Below are positions 26,282 through 35,516 of a DNA stretch of 59,307 nucleotides, piece after piece. Within the stretch, counting starts at the first letter, position 1; every line of letters begins with the position of its first letter. Source of the DNA: an uncultured Victivallales bacterium (GTDB lineage Bacteria > Verrucomicrobiota > Lentisphaeria > Oligosphaerales > JAFGRS01); NCBI GenBank assembly GCA_903837355.1, contig CAILUI010000440.1, forward strand, positions 1-59,307, read 5' to 3'. Below the pieces are notes generated by a model. That model was not told the DNA's origin. It saw only the letters and a program-made list of their open reading frames with translations, and did not search any database. The position numbers and the translations under genes are program-made.

Positions 26282-27415
26282 TCAGGGTTCGTCGGCGTCG
26301 ATCCAGGCCCGTGGAACGCGTCGGCTGACGCCGCAGGTCACTTCGTAGACGATGGTGTCCAGCAGGCCGGCGATCTCGGAGACCGGTACGGTCGACGGCC
26401 CCTGCTGCCCAAAGAGCACGACCTCGTCGCCCACCTGTGCCTGGCTATCGGGCCCCAGGTCGACGGTGATCTGGTCCATCGAGACTCGCCCCGAGACTCG
26501 ATAGCGGCGCCCGCCGATCAGCACCGGAGCGCGGTTCGAGAGGGCGCGCGCGTAGCCGTCGGCATAGCCGATCGGTACGGTGGCCACCAGCGACTGGTCG
26601 ACGGGCACTTCGTAGGTGCGCCCATAGCCGAGCGAGGTGCCGCGGCGGACGCGTTTGAGGAAGACGATGGCGCTGCGCAGGCTCATGGCCGGGCGCAGGT
26701 CGGCGCCGCAGCGCGCCTCCGGCGAGGGCGGGTAACCATAGACCATGATGCCGGGCCGGACCAGGTCGAGGTGCGCCGTGGGCAGGTCGCAGACGGCGCT
26801 GCTGTTGGCCATGGACCAGAGTGGCACGCGCACGCCGGCAGCCTCCACGCGGGAACGTACCGCCTGCAGACGGCGCACTTGCTCGTGCGCGAAACGGGCG
26901 TCGGGTTCGTCGGCACAAGGGAAATGGCTGAAGACCGCCTGCAGGAGCAGTTCCGGCCGGCCCGCGATGTCCGTGATGAAGCGATCCGCCTGCTCACAGG
27001 GGTGGACCCCGACCCGGCCCATGCCCGTATCCACCTCGACGAACACCGGCACGCGCTGACCCGCCTGCCGGGCTGCCCGGCAGAGCGCTGCGGCGACATC
27101 GGCGTCGCTGAGGGAGGCCGTGAGCCCGTGGCTGACCACGGCGGCGGCTTCGGTTGGCAGGATGTTGCCGAGCAGGATCAGCGGCAGCCCGATCCCGGCC
27201 TCGCGCAGCGCGAGGCCCTCTTCCACCGTGGCGATGCCCAGCAGGTCAACCCCGAGTTGCTCGCAGAGGCGCGCCACCGGCACCGCCCCATGGCCGTAGG
27301 CGTCAGCCTTGACCGGGATCAGCAGCTTGGGGGCCGGGCCGACCAGGCGGCGCACCACGCCGAGGTTGTGACGGATGGCGGCGAGGTCGACGAGGGCCTG
27401 GGTCGGTCGTGGCAT
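26282..27415 (-). CDS. alr: Alanine racemase
   Basis: A 377-residue PLP enzyme that interconverts L- and D-alanine for peptidoglycan. The start at 27415 (MPRPTQALVDLAAIRHNL) is the usual Alr N-terminus, and upstream codons are not conserved-looking. The PLP lysine lies in PVKADAYGHG (Lys36) and the catalytic tyrosine in SLGYGRTYEVP (about 262). Other conserved parts are VEVDTGMGRVGV and RVSMDQITVDLG. The dipeptide epimerase gene lies upstream on the same strand, fitting cell-wall metabolism. Confidence 0.96.
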   Translation of the reverse strand: MPRPTQALVDLAAIRHNLGVVRRLVGPAPKLLIPVKADAYGHGAVPVARLCEQLGVDLLGIATVEEGLALREAGIGLPLILLGNILPTEAAAVVSHGLTASLSDADVAAALCRAARQAGQRVPVFVEVDTGMGRVGVHPCEQADRFITDIAGRPELLLQAVFSHFPCADEPDARFAHEQVRRLQAVRSRVEAAGVRVPLWSMANSSAVCDLPTAHLDLVRPGIMVYGYPPSPEARCGADLRPAMSLRSAIVFLKRVRRGTSLGYGRTYEVPVDQSLVATVPIGYADGYARALSNRAPVLIGGRRYRVSGRVSMDQITVDLGPDSQAQVGDEVVLFGQQGPSTVPVSEIAGLLDTIVYEVTCGVSRRVPRAWIDADEP

Positions 27416-27467
27416 CAAGAAGCTCCCGAAGCGCTCGAACCAAGTGGCGTGCAAGCGGGCTAATATC

Positions 27468-27564
27468 TCGCCAAGACGCCAAGCCGCCAAGGGGGAGGAG
27501 AGCGGAAGCAACGACCAGAGGTTCCTACCCTCCGCGGCTCCCCTCTTCTTGGCGCCTAGGCGAG
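27468..27564. repeat. Imperfect inverted-repeat element
   Basis: TCGCCAAGACGCCAAG at 27468-27483 recurs in inverted orientation at 27549-27564 with two mismatches. The left arm continues as 8-bp iterations of CGCCAAG(N). A second inverted pair, AGCAACG/CGTTGCT, lies inside. It fills the gap between alr and the epimerase gene and resembles intergenic repeats common in environmental genomes. Confidence 0.75.
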
Positions 27565-27577
27565 GCGTTGCTGGGGC

Positions 27578-28618
27578 CTAAGCATGGGTCAGGCGGGCTC
27601 CGTGGCCGGGTTGAGCGGTCGGCAGAACCACACCCTCGATCAGCGGCGCGCCCACGGCAGGGTCTGCACGCAGATTGAGGTGCGAATCCAGATCGATATA
27701 GTCGAACAGGGCCCCGATGCTGGCGCCGGCGCTGATCGCGACCGCCGACTCATTCATACAGCCGATCATCGTCCGCAGGCCATGTGCGCGCGCCGCGGCC
27801 ACGAGGCGGAGGGCTTCCGTCAGCCCGCCGGTCTTCATCAGCTTGAGGTTGATGCCATCGACGCGGTCGGCCAGGCCGGGAATGTCGCTGGCCTGGTTGC
27901 AGGACTCGTCCGCGATGATCGGCAGCGGGCGGTTCCGGAAGAGCTCGGGGAGTTGGTCCTCGTCGCCCTGGGGCAAGGGCTGTTCGACGAAGTCCACGCC
28001 GCGTTCGGCGAGCCAGGGCAGCAGGCGCTTGGCGTCGGCGAGGGACCAGCCGCCATTGGCGTCGACGCGCAGGCCAACGCCGAAGGGCCGGGCCGCCTCG
28101 GCAGCCGCCAGGAACGACGCCTGGTCAGCCTCGATGCCTTCCTTGTTGCCCAACTTGATCTTCAGGTGTCGGCAACCTGTACGCGGCAGCATCTCGGCGA
28201 CCTCGGCGCGGACGATCTCGGGCGGATTGATGCCGACGGTGATGCTGGTCGGGACCGAATGCCGGGGCAGGCCGAAGAGGCGCCACAGCGGCTGGCCGCA
28301 GAGTTTGGCGAAGCGGTCCCAGAGGGCCACATCGAGAGCGGCAAGGGCGCGGGGGCGGACACCGGCCGCGCGGGCCCTGCACCCGATCTCTGAGATCGCC
28401 AGATCCGCTGGACAGGTCGCCCAGAAGCGGGTCAGTTGCTCGATCCCGCTGTCGCAGGTCTCCCCGCCCGCGGCGTTGGTGCCGGCCAACTCCCCGAGCC
28501 CGCTGACGCCATCGCCGCTGACCGCGACGAAGAGGTTCTCCGACGTGGCGCTGACGCCGCGGCTGATCGCCAGGGCGTGGATCTTGGGGAGATGCAGACG
28601 CTCGAAAGTCAGTTCCAT
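27578..28618 (-). CDS. Dipeptide epimerase (L-Ala-D/L-Glu epimerase type), enolase superfamily
   Basis: A 346-residue protein with the muconate-lactonizing-enzyme subgroup layout. The specificity segment TSITVGI precedes the K-x-K acid/base pair (HLKIKLG, about 150). The metal ligands are Asp in RVDANGGW, Glu in VEQPLPQ and Asp in ADESCN, and the second lysine is in LKLMKTGG. DSHL near the C-terminus completes the pattern. Such enzymes epimerise L-Ala-D-Glu from recycled murein peptide to L-Ala-L-Glu. The neighbouring alanine racemase gene supports that role. Confidence 0.9.
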   Translation of the reverse strand: MELTFERLHLPKIHALAISRGVSATSENLFVAVSGDGVSGLGELAGTNAAGGETCDSGIEQLTRFWATCPADLAISEIGCRARAAGVRPRALAALDVALWDRFAKLCGQPLWRLFGLPRHSVPTSITVGINPPEIVRAEVAEMLPRTGCRHLKIKLGNKEGIEADQASFLAAAEAARPFGVGLRVDANGGWSLADAKRLLPWLAERGVDFVEQPLPQGDEDQLPELFRNRPLPIIADESCNQASDIPGLADRVDGINLKLMKTGGLTEALRLVAAARAHGLRTMIGCMNESAVAISAGASIGALFDYIDLDSHLNLRADPAVGAPLIEGVVLPTAQPGHGARLTHA

Positions 28619-28692
28619 GGTCGTGCGCAGTGCCTGGACGGTCGGGGGAGTTCCCGCCCGAATCTGTCTAATCTACCCTGCCGCCCGGAATC

Positions 28693-29307
28693 TCAACGCC
28701 GCCGGGGTGGGCCGGGTGCCTTCTTGCCCGGCTTCTTCTGCACCGAGAAGCCGAAGAAGCCGAGGTAGCCACCCAACTCATAGTAGTTACCATGCGCGTA
28801 GCAGAGCGGCGCCGAGCGTTCCAGGGCGAAGGCCTGGGTGTCCGGGTCCACGAGCGCCGCATCGGCGTAGACCGCGACGATCTCGGCGATGAAGAGGTCA
28901 TGGCTGCCCAGGGAGCGGCTGTCAACGACTCGGCACTCCAGGCCGACGGGACACTCGGCCACCAGCGGCGCCCCGGTCTGTGGTCCGGCCAGAGGCGTCA
29001 GCCCGGTGTGACCGAACTTGTCCACGTCACGTCCGGACTTCACGCCGCACCAGTCGACCTGCGTCGCCTGGGTCGCCGCGGGCAGATTGACGGTGAACAC
29101 CTGGTGTTTCAGGATCAGGGCGTGGGAGTGGCGCGAGGGCCGGACCGAGATCGACAGCAGCGGCGGTTCGGAGCAGACGATGCCGGTCCAGGCCAGAGTG
29201 ATCAGGTTGGCGTCGGTGCCGATGCGCCCGCAACCGACCAGCACCACCGGCAAAGGGTGCAGGACCGTTCCCGGCTTCCAGGTCAGTTTCCCCGGTAGAT
29301 CGCCCAT
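28693..29307 (-). CDS. Flavin reductase family protein
   Basis: A 204-residue protein of the FMN-binding split-barrel flavin reductase-like group. It begins PLPVVLVGCGR and contains NLITLAWTGIVCSEPPLLSI and FTVNLP, which line the flavin site. The tail is rich in lysine and arginine (KKPGKKAPGPPRRR). The start at 29307 has AGGGAGGCG upstream. Members reduce flavin with NAD(P)H or act as flavoproteins with unknown partners. Confidence 0.9.
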   Translation of the reverse strand: MGDLPGKLTWKPGTVLHPLPVVLVGCGRIGTDANLITLAWTGIVCSEPPLLSISVRPSRHSHALILKHQVFTVNLPAATQATQVDWCGVKSGRDVDKFGHTGLTPLAGPQTGAPLVAECPVGLECRVVDSRSLGSHDLFIAEIVAVYADAALVDPDTQAFALERSAPLCYAHGNYYELGGYLGFFGFSVQKKPGKKAPGPPRRR

Positions 29308-29477
29308 GGCGCCGTCGCCTCCCTGAGTGTGAAGAATACTGCGTTGAAGGTAGTGGCCGGAACGCCGAAGTCCACTCCCACGGACCGCCGCAGGCAGTAT
29401 AGTGTTCGCGGTTCACCGACGACGGCCTGGACGTTTTCACCTATGAGCACTATGAGTTTACTTGAGGATGGGCTCCT

Positions 29478-29783
29478 ATGACGTGGCAGGAACTGGGTCA
29501 GCAGCAGCTTCTGATGTACACGACGGCGTGGTGCCCGGACTGCCACCGCCTCAAACGTATCCTTAACGAGCGGAAGGTCCCCTTCGCCGAGATCGACATC
29601 GAGGCCCATCCCGATGCGGCGGAACGGCTGCAGCGGCAGACCCAACGCACCGCGATTCCCTTTGTACAGCTCAACGGCGGGCCGATGGTGCGCGGCTGGC
29701 ATGAGGATGCGCCCGGGCGTTTCTCAGCCGACATCTTCCTTGCCGAAGCCGCTGCGGCTCTGCAGGCAGTTGGAAACGCGTGA
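29478..29783 (+). CDS. Glutaredoxin-like protein
   Basis: A 101-residue thioredoxin-fold protein with the redox pair CPDC at residues 19-22, then IDIEAHPDA and the cis-proline segment TAIPFVQLNGGPMVRGWH. It is close to the short glutaredoxin/NrdH-like group. The active site has Pro-Asp instead of the usual Pro-Tyr. It stands at the head of a plus-strand run leading to speA. Confidence 0.88.
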   Translation: MTWQELGQQQLLMYTTAWCPDCHRLKRILNERKVPFAEIDIEAHPDAAERLQRQTQRTAIPFVQLNGGPMVRGWHEDAPGRFSADIFLAEAAAALQAVGNA

Positions 29784-29927
29784 AGGTGCGGTATCTTTGC
29801 GCACGTCTCGCCGCCGCCGGCGCGGGCCGTTGCGCTTCGGACAGCCGGCGGCGTGACGATTCGGGGACGGGGCGCGTCACCGGCTCCGTAGGTCAGGTTG
29901 GCAGGTGTACAGAGGAGGCATCCGGGA

Positions 29928-30467
29928 ATGCAGCGCAAGGCCAAGGACAGCGACAAGAGCAAGGGCAGCGCGAAGGCGAAGGCGAAGGCGGGCGAGAAGG
30001 CCGTAGACCCCGAGGTGTCGAAGGCCAGCGAGAAGGCCACGGACGGCGAGAAGTCCGGGGACGTGATCGTGGTGCGTGGCGTGGTGGCGCCTTCGGAATG
30101 GGACATGCGGGACGAGGTCACCGCCGTCACCATCTACGCGCAGGACGAGGCCGAGTACCTCGTCAACGCGCGGCCGATGGTCAAGCGCCTCATGAAATTC
30201 ATGGATGAGGAGATCGAGGCGCACGGCATGCTGGGCGTCGACGAGTACGGCAACGAAGTCTTTGTTGTGGCGGAGTTTGCCCCGATCGACGTGGAAACTG
30301 ACGAGGACAGCGAGGGGGAATGGGATGACGAGGAGGATGGCACTGCGGAGGACGACGGGGACGTGGAGGAGGACGGCGCCGGCGAAGACGGCGATGACTG
30401 GAGTGAGGAAGGCGGGCGGCGACGCCGCCCGGCCCCGGGCGGCTGGAAGCGGCGTCCCAAGATCTGA
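29928..30467 (+). CDS. Hypothetical protein with basic N-terminus and acidic C-terminus
   Basis: A 179-residue protein of unknown function. Residues 1-45 are almost entirely Lys, Ala, Ser, Glu and Asp (AKAKAKAGEKA) and should be disordered. A compact middle (about 50-120; VVRGVVAPSEWDMRDEV, AEYLVNARPMVKRLMKF, HGMLGVDEYGNEVFV) looks folded. Residues 120-160 are strongly acidic, and the last 20 are basic again (GRRRRPAP, WKRRPKI). The start at 29928 has GAGGAGG nine bases upstream; an in-frame earlier start has none. It lies 31 bases before speA, likely in the same operon. Confidence 0.75.
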   Translation: MQRKAKDSDKSKGSAKAKAKAGEKAVDPEVSKASEKATDGEKSGDVIVVRGVVAPSEWDMRDEVTAVTIYAQDEAEYLVNARPMVKRLMKFMDEEIEAHGMLGVDEYGNEVFVVAEFAPIDVETDEDSEGEWDDEEDGTAEDDGDVEEDGAGEDGDDWSEEGGRRRRPAPGGWKRRPKI

Positions 30468-30498
30468 ATCACGCCGCAGCAGGGAGCGCTAGACGCAC

Positions 30499-32421
30499 GT
30501 GCCGACCAAGACATCCTCCATCGAGCGATGGACGAGCGAGCGCTCCGCCGATCTCTACGGCATTCGGGAGTGGGGCTCGGGCTATTTCGCCGTGAATGAC
30601 GAGGGCGAGGTGGTCGTCACGCTGCAGGGCGAGGAGGGGTCCTGCACCATCAGCCTGATGCGGGTGGCTGCCGGGCTGAAGGCGCGGGGTCTCGGGTTGC
30701 CTTTGTTGCTGCGTTTCGGTGACATCCTCGATTCACGTATCGCTATGTTGAACAATGAGTTCCATAGCGCGATGAAGGAGGCCGGTTACAAGGGCGAGTA
30801 CCGCGGCGTCTACCCTATCAAGGTCAATCAGCAGCAGCAGGTGATCGAGGAGATCACGCACTTTGGTAAGCGCTACCACCACGGGCTGGAGGCGGGCAGC
30901 AAGGCCGAACTGGTAGCGGCCCTGGCCTATCTGGATGATGCTCGTGCCTACCTGGTGTGTAACGGCTACAAAGACGAGGAGTTCATCGACCTGGCCCTCT
31001 TCGGCCGCAAGATGGGCGTCAATACGGTCCTGGTGCTGGAGATGCCCAGCGAACTACCGCTGATCCTCCGTCGCGCCCAGGCCTTGGGGGTGCGCCCCTG
31101 CATCGGGGTGCGCATGAAGCCCAGCACGCGGGCCAGCGGACACTGGAATGACTCCGGCGGCGACCGCAGCGTGTTCGGCCTGAATGCGGCCCAGCTCATC
31201 GCCGTGGTGGACCAACTGCGCGAGGCCGAGATGCTCGACTGTCTGCAGTTGCTGCACTACCACCTGGGGTCGCAACTCCCCAATATCCGCGATATCCGCC
31301 GCGGCGTTGCCGAAGCCTGCCGCGTCTATACGGGGCTGGTGCAGGAGGGGGCGCCGATGGGTCTGCTGGACGTCGGCGGCGGGCTGGCGGTCGACTACGA
31401 TGGCTCGCATACCAACTTCGGCAGCAGCCGCAACTACACCATCAGCGAGTACTGCTCCGACCTGGTCGAGGTCGTGATGACTGTCTGCGATGAAGTCGGC
31501 GTGCCGCATCCGACGCTGATCAGCGAATCCGGGCGAGCCCTGGTGGCGTACTACTCGGTGCTGCTGTTCAACATCCTGGACTCCAATCAGTTTGCCATTG
31601 ATATGGCGTCGGTGAAAGCCGACCGCGAGAGCCATGAGCTGGTACAGAACATGCTGCAGGTCAGGGACGATCTGACCGTGAAGAATGCGCAGGAGTGCCT
31701 GCACGACTTGCTCTACTATCGGGACGAGGTCAGGGCGCGGTTCGAGCACGGCGGCATCTCGCTGCGCCAGCGGGCCGTCGCCGAGCAGATCTTCTGGACG
31801 GTGCTGTCGGAGATCGGCGAGGCGGTGCCGAATCGCCGCTATGTGCCGGAGGAACTGACCGGCCTGGCTGACGCCCTGACCGACATCTACTACGCCAACT
31901 TCAGCGTCTTCCAGAGCCTGCCCGACGCCTGGGCCATCGATCAGTTGTTTCCCATCATGCCGATCCACCGCCTGGGCGAACGGCCGACGCGGCAGGCCAT
32001 CCTTTCGGACATCACCTGTGACTGCGACGGCAAGATCGACCGTTTCATCGATCTGCACGACGTCAAGGGTAGCCTGCCGCTGCACGCCCTCAAACCTGGG
32101 GACGACTACATTCTGGGCGCCTTCCTGGTGGGTGCCTATCAAGAGACCCTGGGCGACCTGCACAACCTGCTGGGCGACACCAACGTGATCACCGTACGCT
32201 GCATCGGCGACGGCGAGGTGGAGTACACCCGCGAGATCGAGGGGGATAGCGTCGCCGACGTGCTGGCCTACGTGGAATACGACCCGAAGGTGATGGCGGA
32301 TCTGGTCCGCCAGAAAGCCGAACGGGCCGTCCGCTCCGGGCTCATCTCACCGCGGGACCGCCGGGAGATTCTGGATGCCTACCAGAACGGCCTGCGCGGT
32401 TACACCTATTACGAGCCGTAA
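30499..32421 (+). CDS. speA: Biosynthetic arginine decarboxylase
   Basis: A 640-residue PLP enzyme of fold III that converts arginine to agmatine for polyamine synthesis. The PLP lysine lies in YRGVYPIKVNQQQQV. HYHLGSQLPNIRDIRRG, LDVGGGLAVDYDGSHTNF and the C-terminal SDITCDCDGKID are typical of SpeA. The length agrees with the family. The start is GTG at 30499. Its stop TAA shares a base with the ATG of the RNase gene, so the two are translationally coupled. Confidence 0.96.
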   Translation: MPTKTSSIERWTSERSADLYGIREWGSGYFAVNDEGEVVVTLQGEEGSCTISLMRVAAGLKARGLGLPLLLRFGDILDSRIAMLNNEFHSAMKEAGYKGEYRGVYPIKVNQQQQVIEEITHFGKRYHHGLEAGSKAELVAALAYLDDARAYLVCNGYKDEEFIDLALFGRKMGVNTVLVLEMPSELPLILRRAQALGVRPCIGVRMKPSTRASGHWNDSGGDRSVFGLNAAQLIAVVDQLREAEMLDCLQLLHYHLGSQLPNIRDIRRGVAEACRVYTGLVQEGAPMGLLDVGGGLAVDYDGSHTNFGSSRNYTISEYCSDLVEVVMTVCDEVGVPHPTLISESGRALVAYYSVLLFNILDSNQFAIDMASVKADRESHELVQNMLQVRDDLTVKNAQECLHDLLYYRDEVRARFEHGGISLRQRAVAEQIFWTVLSEIGEAVPNRRYVPEELTGLADALTDIYYANFSVFQSLPDAWAIDQLFPIMPIHRLGERPTRQAILSDITCDCDGKIDRFIDLHDVKGSLPLHALKPGDDYILGAFLVGAYQETLGDLHNLLGDTNVITVRCIGDGEVEYTREIEGDSVADVLAYVEYDPKVMADLVRQKAERAVRSGLISPRDRREILDAYQNGLRGYTYYEP

Positions 32422-34397
32422 TGGAACTCGAGAACCGTATCATCGATTATCTCGGCAGCACCGAGATGGTCCTCGCTGTTGTCTTGCGCCAGACCCACGA
32501 CAAACTGCAGGTGCAGCTCGAGGGTGGCCGCAATGACCGCGCCGCGGAGCGGCAGGTGGTGGCCGTGCATGGCACCGTCACTACCGATCCGTCCCACGCG
32601 CTCGCTGCCCTGGCGATCCGCATCCAGGCGACCATGGCCGAGATCGACCTGGAGTTGCTCTGGGAAAGCCTGCAGGATCAGCCTGGCCCGATCGCCATCG
32701 GTACCATGAGTCGCGAGTACTTCGGCGACGTCGAGCCCCTGCACCTCTCGGCGCTGGCGCGCTGTCTGACCGCGGACCCGGTCCGCTTCCGGCGGAAAGG
32801 GCTGGAGTTCAGTGTGCGCACGCGCGCCGAAGCCGCGGAGGTGGAGGCGCTGCGGCGGAAGCGTGCCGACCGCGCCCAACTGCGGGACCAGTCCCAGGCG
32901 TGGGTCCGCGCCCTGCTGGCCAATCCGGAGCGCGGCCAACTCAGTGTGCCGGCGGAGATGCAGGACTTTGTACGCCAGGCCCGCGACTACCTGCTGGTCG
33001 GGCATAGTTGCGATGCCGTCAACACTCTTTCTGAGGTGGGCGGCACCCGCCGGACCGCCCGCGATCTCGCACTTGAACTGGTGACCCGGACGGGGAACCT
33101 GCCCGCCGATGCCGATCCGTTCCTGCTGGTCAACGGCATCCATGCCGGCTTCTCGACGGCCGTGCTGGAATATGCCGCGGGCCTGGTGCCCTACGTGGGC
33201 GACAGCGCCCGTGCCGATTACTCCGGGCTCGAGAGTTTCAGTATTGACGACGACGAGACCCGCGAGGTGGACGACGCGCTGTCCGTCGAGCGCGACGGTG
33301 ACCGTACGATCGTCGGCATTCACATTGCCGACCCAGCCCATTTTGTGAGCAAAGACGACGTCCTCGACCGTGTGGCCATGGAGCGGCCGCTGTCGCTCTA
33401 CCTGCCGACCACGACGGTGATGATGTTCCCCGACCGTCTGAGTTGCGACCTCGCCAGCCTTAGTGAGGGCAAGCTGCGCGCGACCCTGAGCTTCCGGGTC
33501 GTCTTCGGCCCGGACGGCAGCCTCGAGGACTGGGAGTTTGCCGGAGCCCAGGTGCGGGTGACGCGGCGGCTGAGCTACGATCAGGCCGATGCCTTGCTGG
33601 CAGCGCCGCAGGGTGGCCTGGGCGAGTCCCTGACGCGCTTGCTGCGGATCAGCGAGACCTTGGCGGCGGGGCGGGTGGCCGCGGGCGGCTTCACCCTCTC
33701 GCGTCCCGAGCCTAGCATCCACGTTGTGGGTGGGCGCATCACGGTGAAGGTCCTCGACCCGACGTCGCCGTCGCGTCGCGTCGTCAGTGAGATGATGATC
33801 CTCGCGAATCGGCTCACGGCCGAGTACGCCTTGCGCCACGACATCCCGGTGATCTACCGCGTTCAGGATCCGCCCTCGGAGCCGGTGCAGAGCATGACCC
33901 GCTATGACCCGGTCGATTTCGAGCGCCAGGTGCGCAAGCTCAAACGGACCCGCTTGAGTACCATTCCGCAGCGCCACGCCGGGCTCGGCCTCGAGCTCTA
34001 TACCCAGATCAGCTCGCCGATTCGGCGCTATGCCGACCTGGTGCTGGCGCGGCAGTTGGATGCCCACGTCGAGGGTCGCGCCTTCCCCTATTCCCAAGTG
34101 GAGTTGCTGGAAGTGCTGGGGGCGGTCGAACGCATGAGCCAGCAGAACCGCATGCTGGAACGCGAGGCGCGCCGGAACTGGTTGCTCGAGTATGTGCGGC
34201 AGCAGAAGATGGGCGAGGACCTCGACGCGGTCGTCGTGAACCGCGACGGCCGCTTTGTCCTGGCCGAACTCGACGGCGTCTTCGAGCGTGGTGTACTCTT
34301 CACCATCGGCTCGGTTCAGGTGGGCCAGCGTGTCCGTGTGCGCGTGCGCGATGTACATCCCAAGGAAGGCAAGATGGCCTTGGAGATGATCAGCTAA
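32421..34397 (+). CDS. RNB-domain exoribonuclease (RNase II/R family)
   Basis: A 658-residue 3'-to-5' exoribonuclease. An N-terminal region of about 240 residues lacks clear cold-shock motifs. The RNB catalytic domain begins near 270 with SIDDDETREVDDALSVE, which holds the metal-binding aspartates. GIHIADPAHFV, YLPTTTVMMFPDRLSCDLAS and YTQISSPIRRYADLVL are family hallmarks. A short S1-like end (VGQRVRVRVRDVHPKEGKMA) closes it. It overlaps speA by one base. This branch differs from E. coli Rnb and Rnr, so no symbol is given. Confidence 0.93.
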   Translation: MELENRIIDYLGSTEMVLAVVLRQTHDKLQVQLEGGRNDRAAERQVVAVHGTVTTDPSHALAALAIRIQATMAEIDLELLWESLQDQPGPIAIGTMSREYFGDVEPLHLSALARCLTADPVRFRRKGLEFSVRTRAEAAEVEALRRKRADRAQLRDQSQAWVRALLANPERGQLSVPAEMQDFVRQARDYLLVGHSCDAVNTLSEVGGTRRTARDLALELVTRTGNLPADADPFLLVNGIHAGFSTAVLEYAAGLVPYVGDSARADYSGLESFSIDDDETREVDDALSVERDGDRTIVGIHIADPAHFVSKDDVLDRVAMERPLSLYLPTTTVMMFPDRLSCDLASLSEGKLRATLSFRVVFGPDGSLEDWEFAGAQVRVTRRLSYDQADALLAAPQGGLGESLTRLLRISETLAAGRVAAGGFTLSRPEPSIHVVGGRITVKVLDPTSPSRRVVSEMMILANRLTAEYALRHDIPVIYRVQDPPSEPVQSMTRYDPVDFERQVRKLKRTRLSTIPQRHAGLGLELYTQISSPIRRYADLVLARQLDAHVEGRAFPYSQVELLEVLGAVERMSQQNRMLEREARRNWLLEYVRQQKMGEDLDAVVVNRDGRFVLAELDGVFERGVLFTIGSVQVGQRVRVRVRDVHPKEGKMALEMIS

Positions 34398-34430
34398 CCC
34401 AGGGGCGCTGCTGTTCGGAGGAGTCTTGCC

Positions 34431-35480
34431 GTGACCTCTCGTGAACGAGTCCTGATCGCCTGCCGCCGCGGCAAGCCAGACCGGGTGCCGCGGGACATGT
34501 GGATGGAGCACGGGGTCGTGCAGGAGCTGCAGAAGCACCTGCCTGGAGTCGATCTCGCGGCGCACTTCCGCGTCGATATCTCCGGGGTCGGCTGCGGTCC
34601 GACGCGTCTGCGGACGGACTTCAGTCCCTACTTCCAGCGCCCGGTGGAGTGTGACGAGTGGGGGCGGGGGCGGGTCTGGGATCAGGAGCGGCACTACGCC
34701 GAGTACTTCTACCCGCTGCAGCAGGCAACCAAGCTCTCTGACATCGAGGACTATCCCTGGCCGGATTTCGATCAGGCCTACCGTTACGAGGGTGCCGCCG
34801 AGCGCGTGCGCCAACTCCAGGACGGGGCTGGCCGGGCGGTGATCGTCGCTCTGGCCGAGACCGTCTTCGAGATCGCCTGGGAACTGCGCTCGATGGAGCT
34901 GCTGTTCGAGGACATGGCCTTCCGCCCCGCCTGGGCCAGCGCTCTGCTTGACCGCATCACCGACCGCCGCGTGGTCGCTGCCGCCGCCTTCGCTGCCGCC
35001 GGCGTCGACGTGCTCCAGATCGGGGACGACGTCGCCATGCAGACTGGACTGATGCTGAGCCCGGCGCTGTGGCGAACCTGGTTTGCCCCGCGCTTGCAGC
35101 GCGTTATCCGCGCCGCCAAGGCGGCCCGTCCCGAGGTCATCATCTGGTACCACAGCGATGGCAATATCACCGATCTGATTCCTGACCTCATCGATCTCGG
35201 AGTCGAGGTCCTGAATCCGCTGCAGCCCGAGTGTCTGGACCAGGCGCAGATCAAGCGCGACTTCGGCAGCCGCCTGGCGTTCTGGGGCGGCCTCGGCGTG
35301 CAATCGGTGCTACCCTTCGGCAGCCCCGACGACGTCCGGCGTCATGTGCGCGAGGTCATCAACAACCTCGGGGCCGATGGCGGGTTGGTCATCGGTCCGG
35401 CGCACGTCCTGGAACGTGATGTCCCGATCGCCAATATCCTCGCCATGAAGGACGCCATCGACGAGTTCGGTGGCTACTGA
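34431..35480 (+). CDS. Uroporphyrinogen-decarboxylase-like protein, second copy
   Basis: A 349-residue URO-D-fold protein with a GTG start at 34431 preceded by GGAGGAG. It shares the pattern GDDVAMQTGLMLSPALWRTW, TDLIPDLIDLGVEVLNPLQP and FWGGLGVQSVLPFG with the gene at 14386-15411. The zinc-type motif is HSDG (His241-x-Asp243) instead of HSCG, so metal binding may differ. It lies 33 bases behind the RNase gene, possibly at the end of that operon. It is not HemE-like. Function unknown. Confidence 0.87.
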   Translation: MTSRERVLIACRRGKPDRVPRDMWMEHGVVQELQKHLPGVDLAAHFRVDISGVGCGPTRLRTDFSPYFQRPVECDEWGRGRVWDQERHYAEYFYPLQQATKLSDIEDYPWPDFDQAYRYEGAAERVRQLQDGAGRAVIVALAETVFEIAWELRSMELLFEDMAFRPAWASALLDRITDRRVVAAAAFAAAGVDVLQIGDDVAMQTGLMLSPALWRTWFAPRLQRVIRAAKAARPEVIIWYHSDGNITDLIPDLIDLGVEVLNPLQPECLDQAQIKRDFGSRLAFWGGLGVQSVLPFGSPDDVRRHVREVINNLGADGGLVIGPAHVLERDVPIANILAMKDAIDEFGGY

Positions 35481-35481
35481 C

Positions 35482-35502
35482 CCGCCCGCCAGGCGGGCGT
35501 GG
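35482..35502 (+). terminator. Possible terminator hairpin
   Basis: Right after the URO-D-like stop, CCGCCCGCC and GGCGGGCG(T)GG form a strong GC hairpin. No T-run follows, so intrinsic termination is uncertain. Confidence 0.4.
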
Positions 35503-35516
35503 GTTCCCGTCCCCAT

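Noticed and set aside
32409..35303. 964-codon open frame antisense to the RNase and URO-D-like genes
   Set aside because: The plus-strand frames have clear family motifs and ribosome sites; this frame has none.
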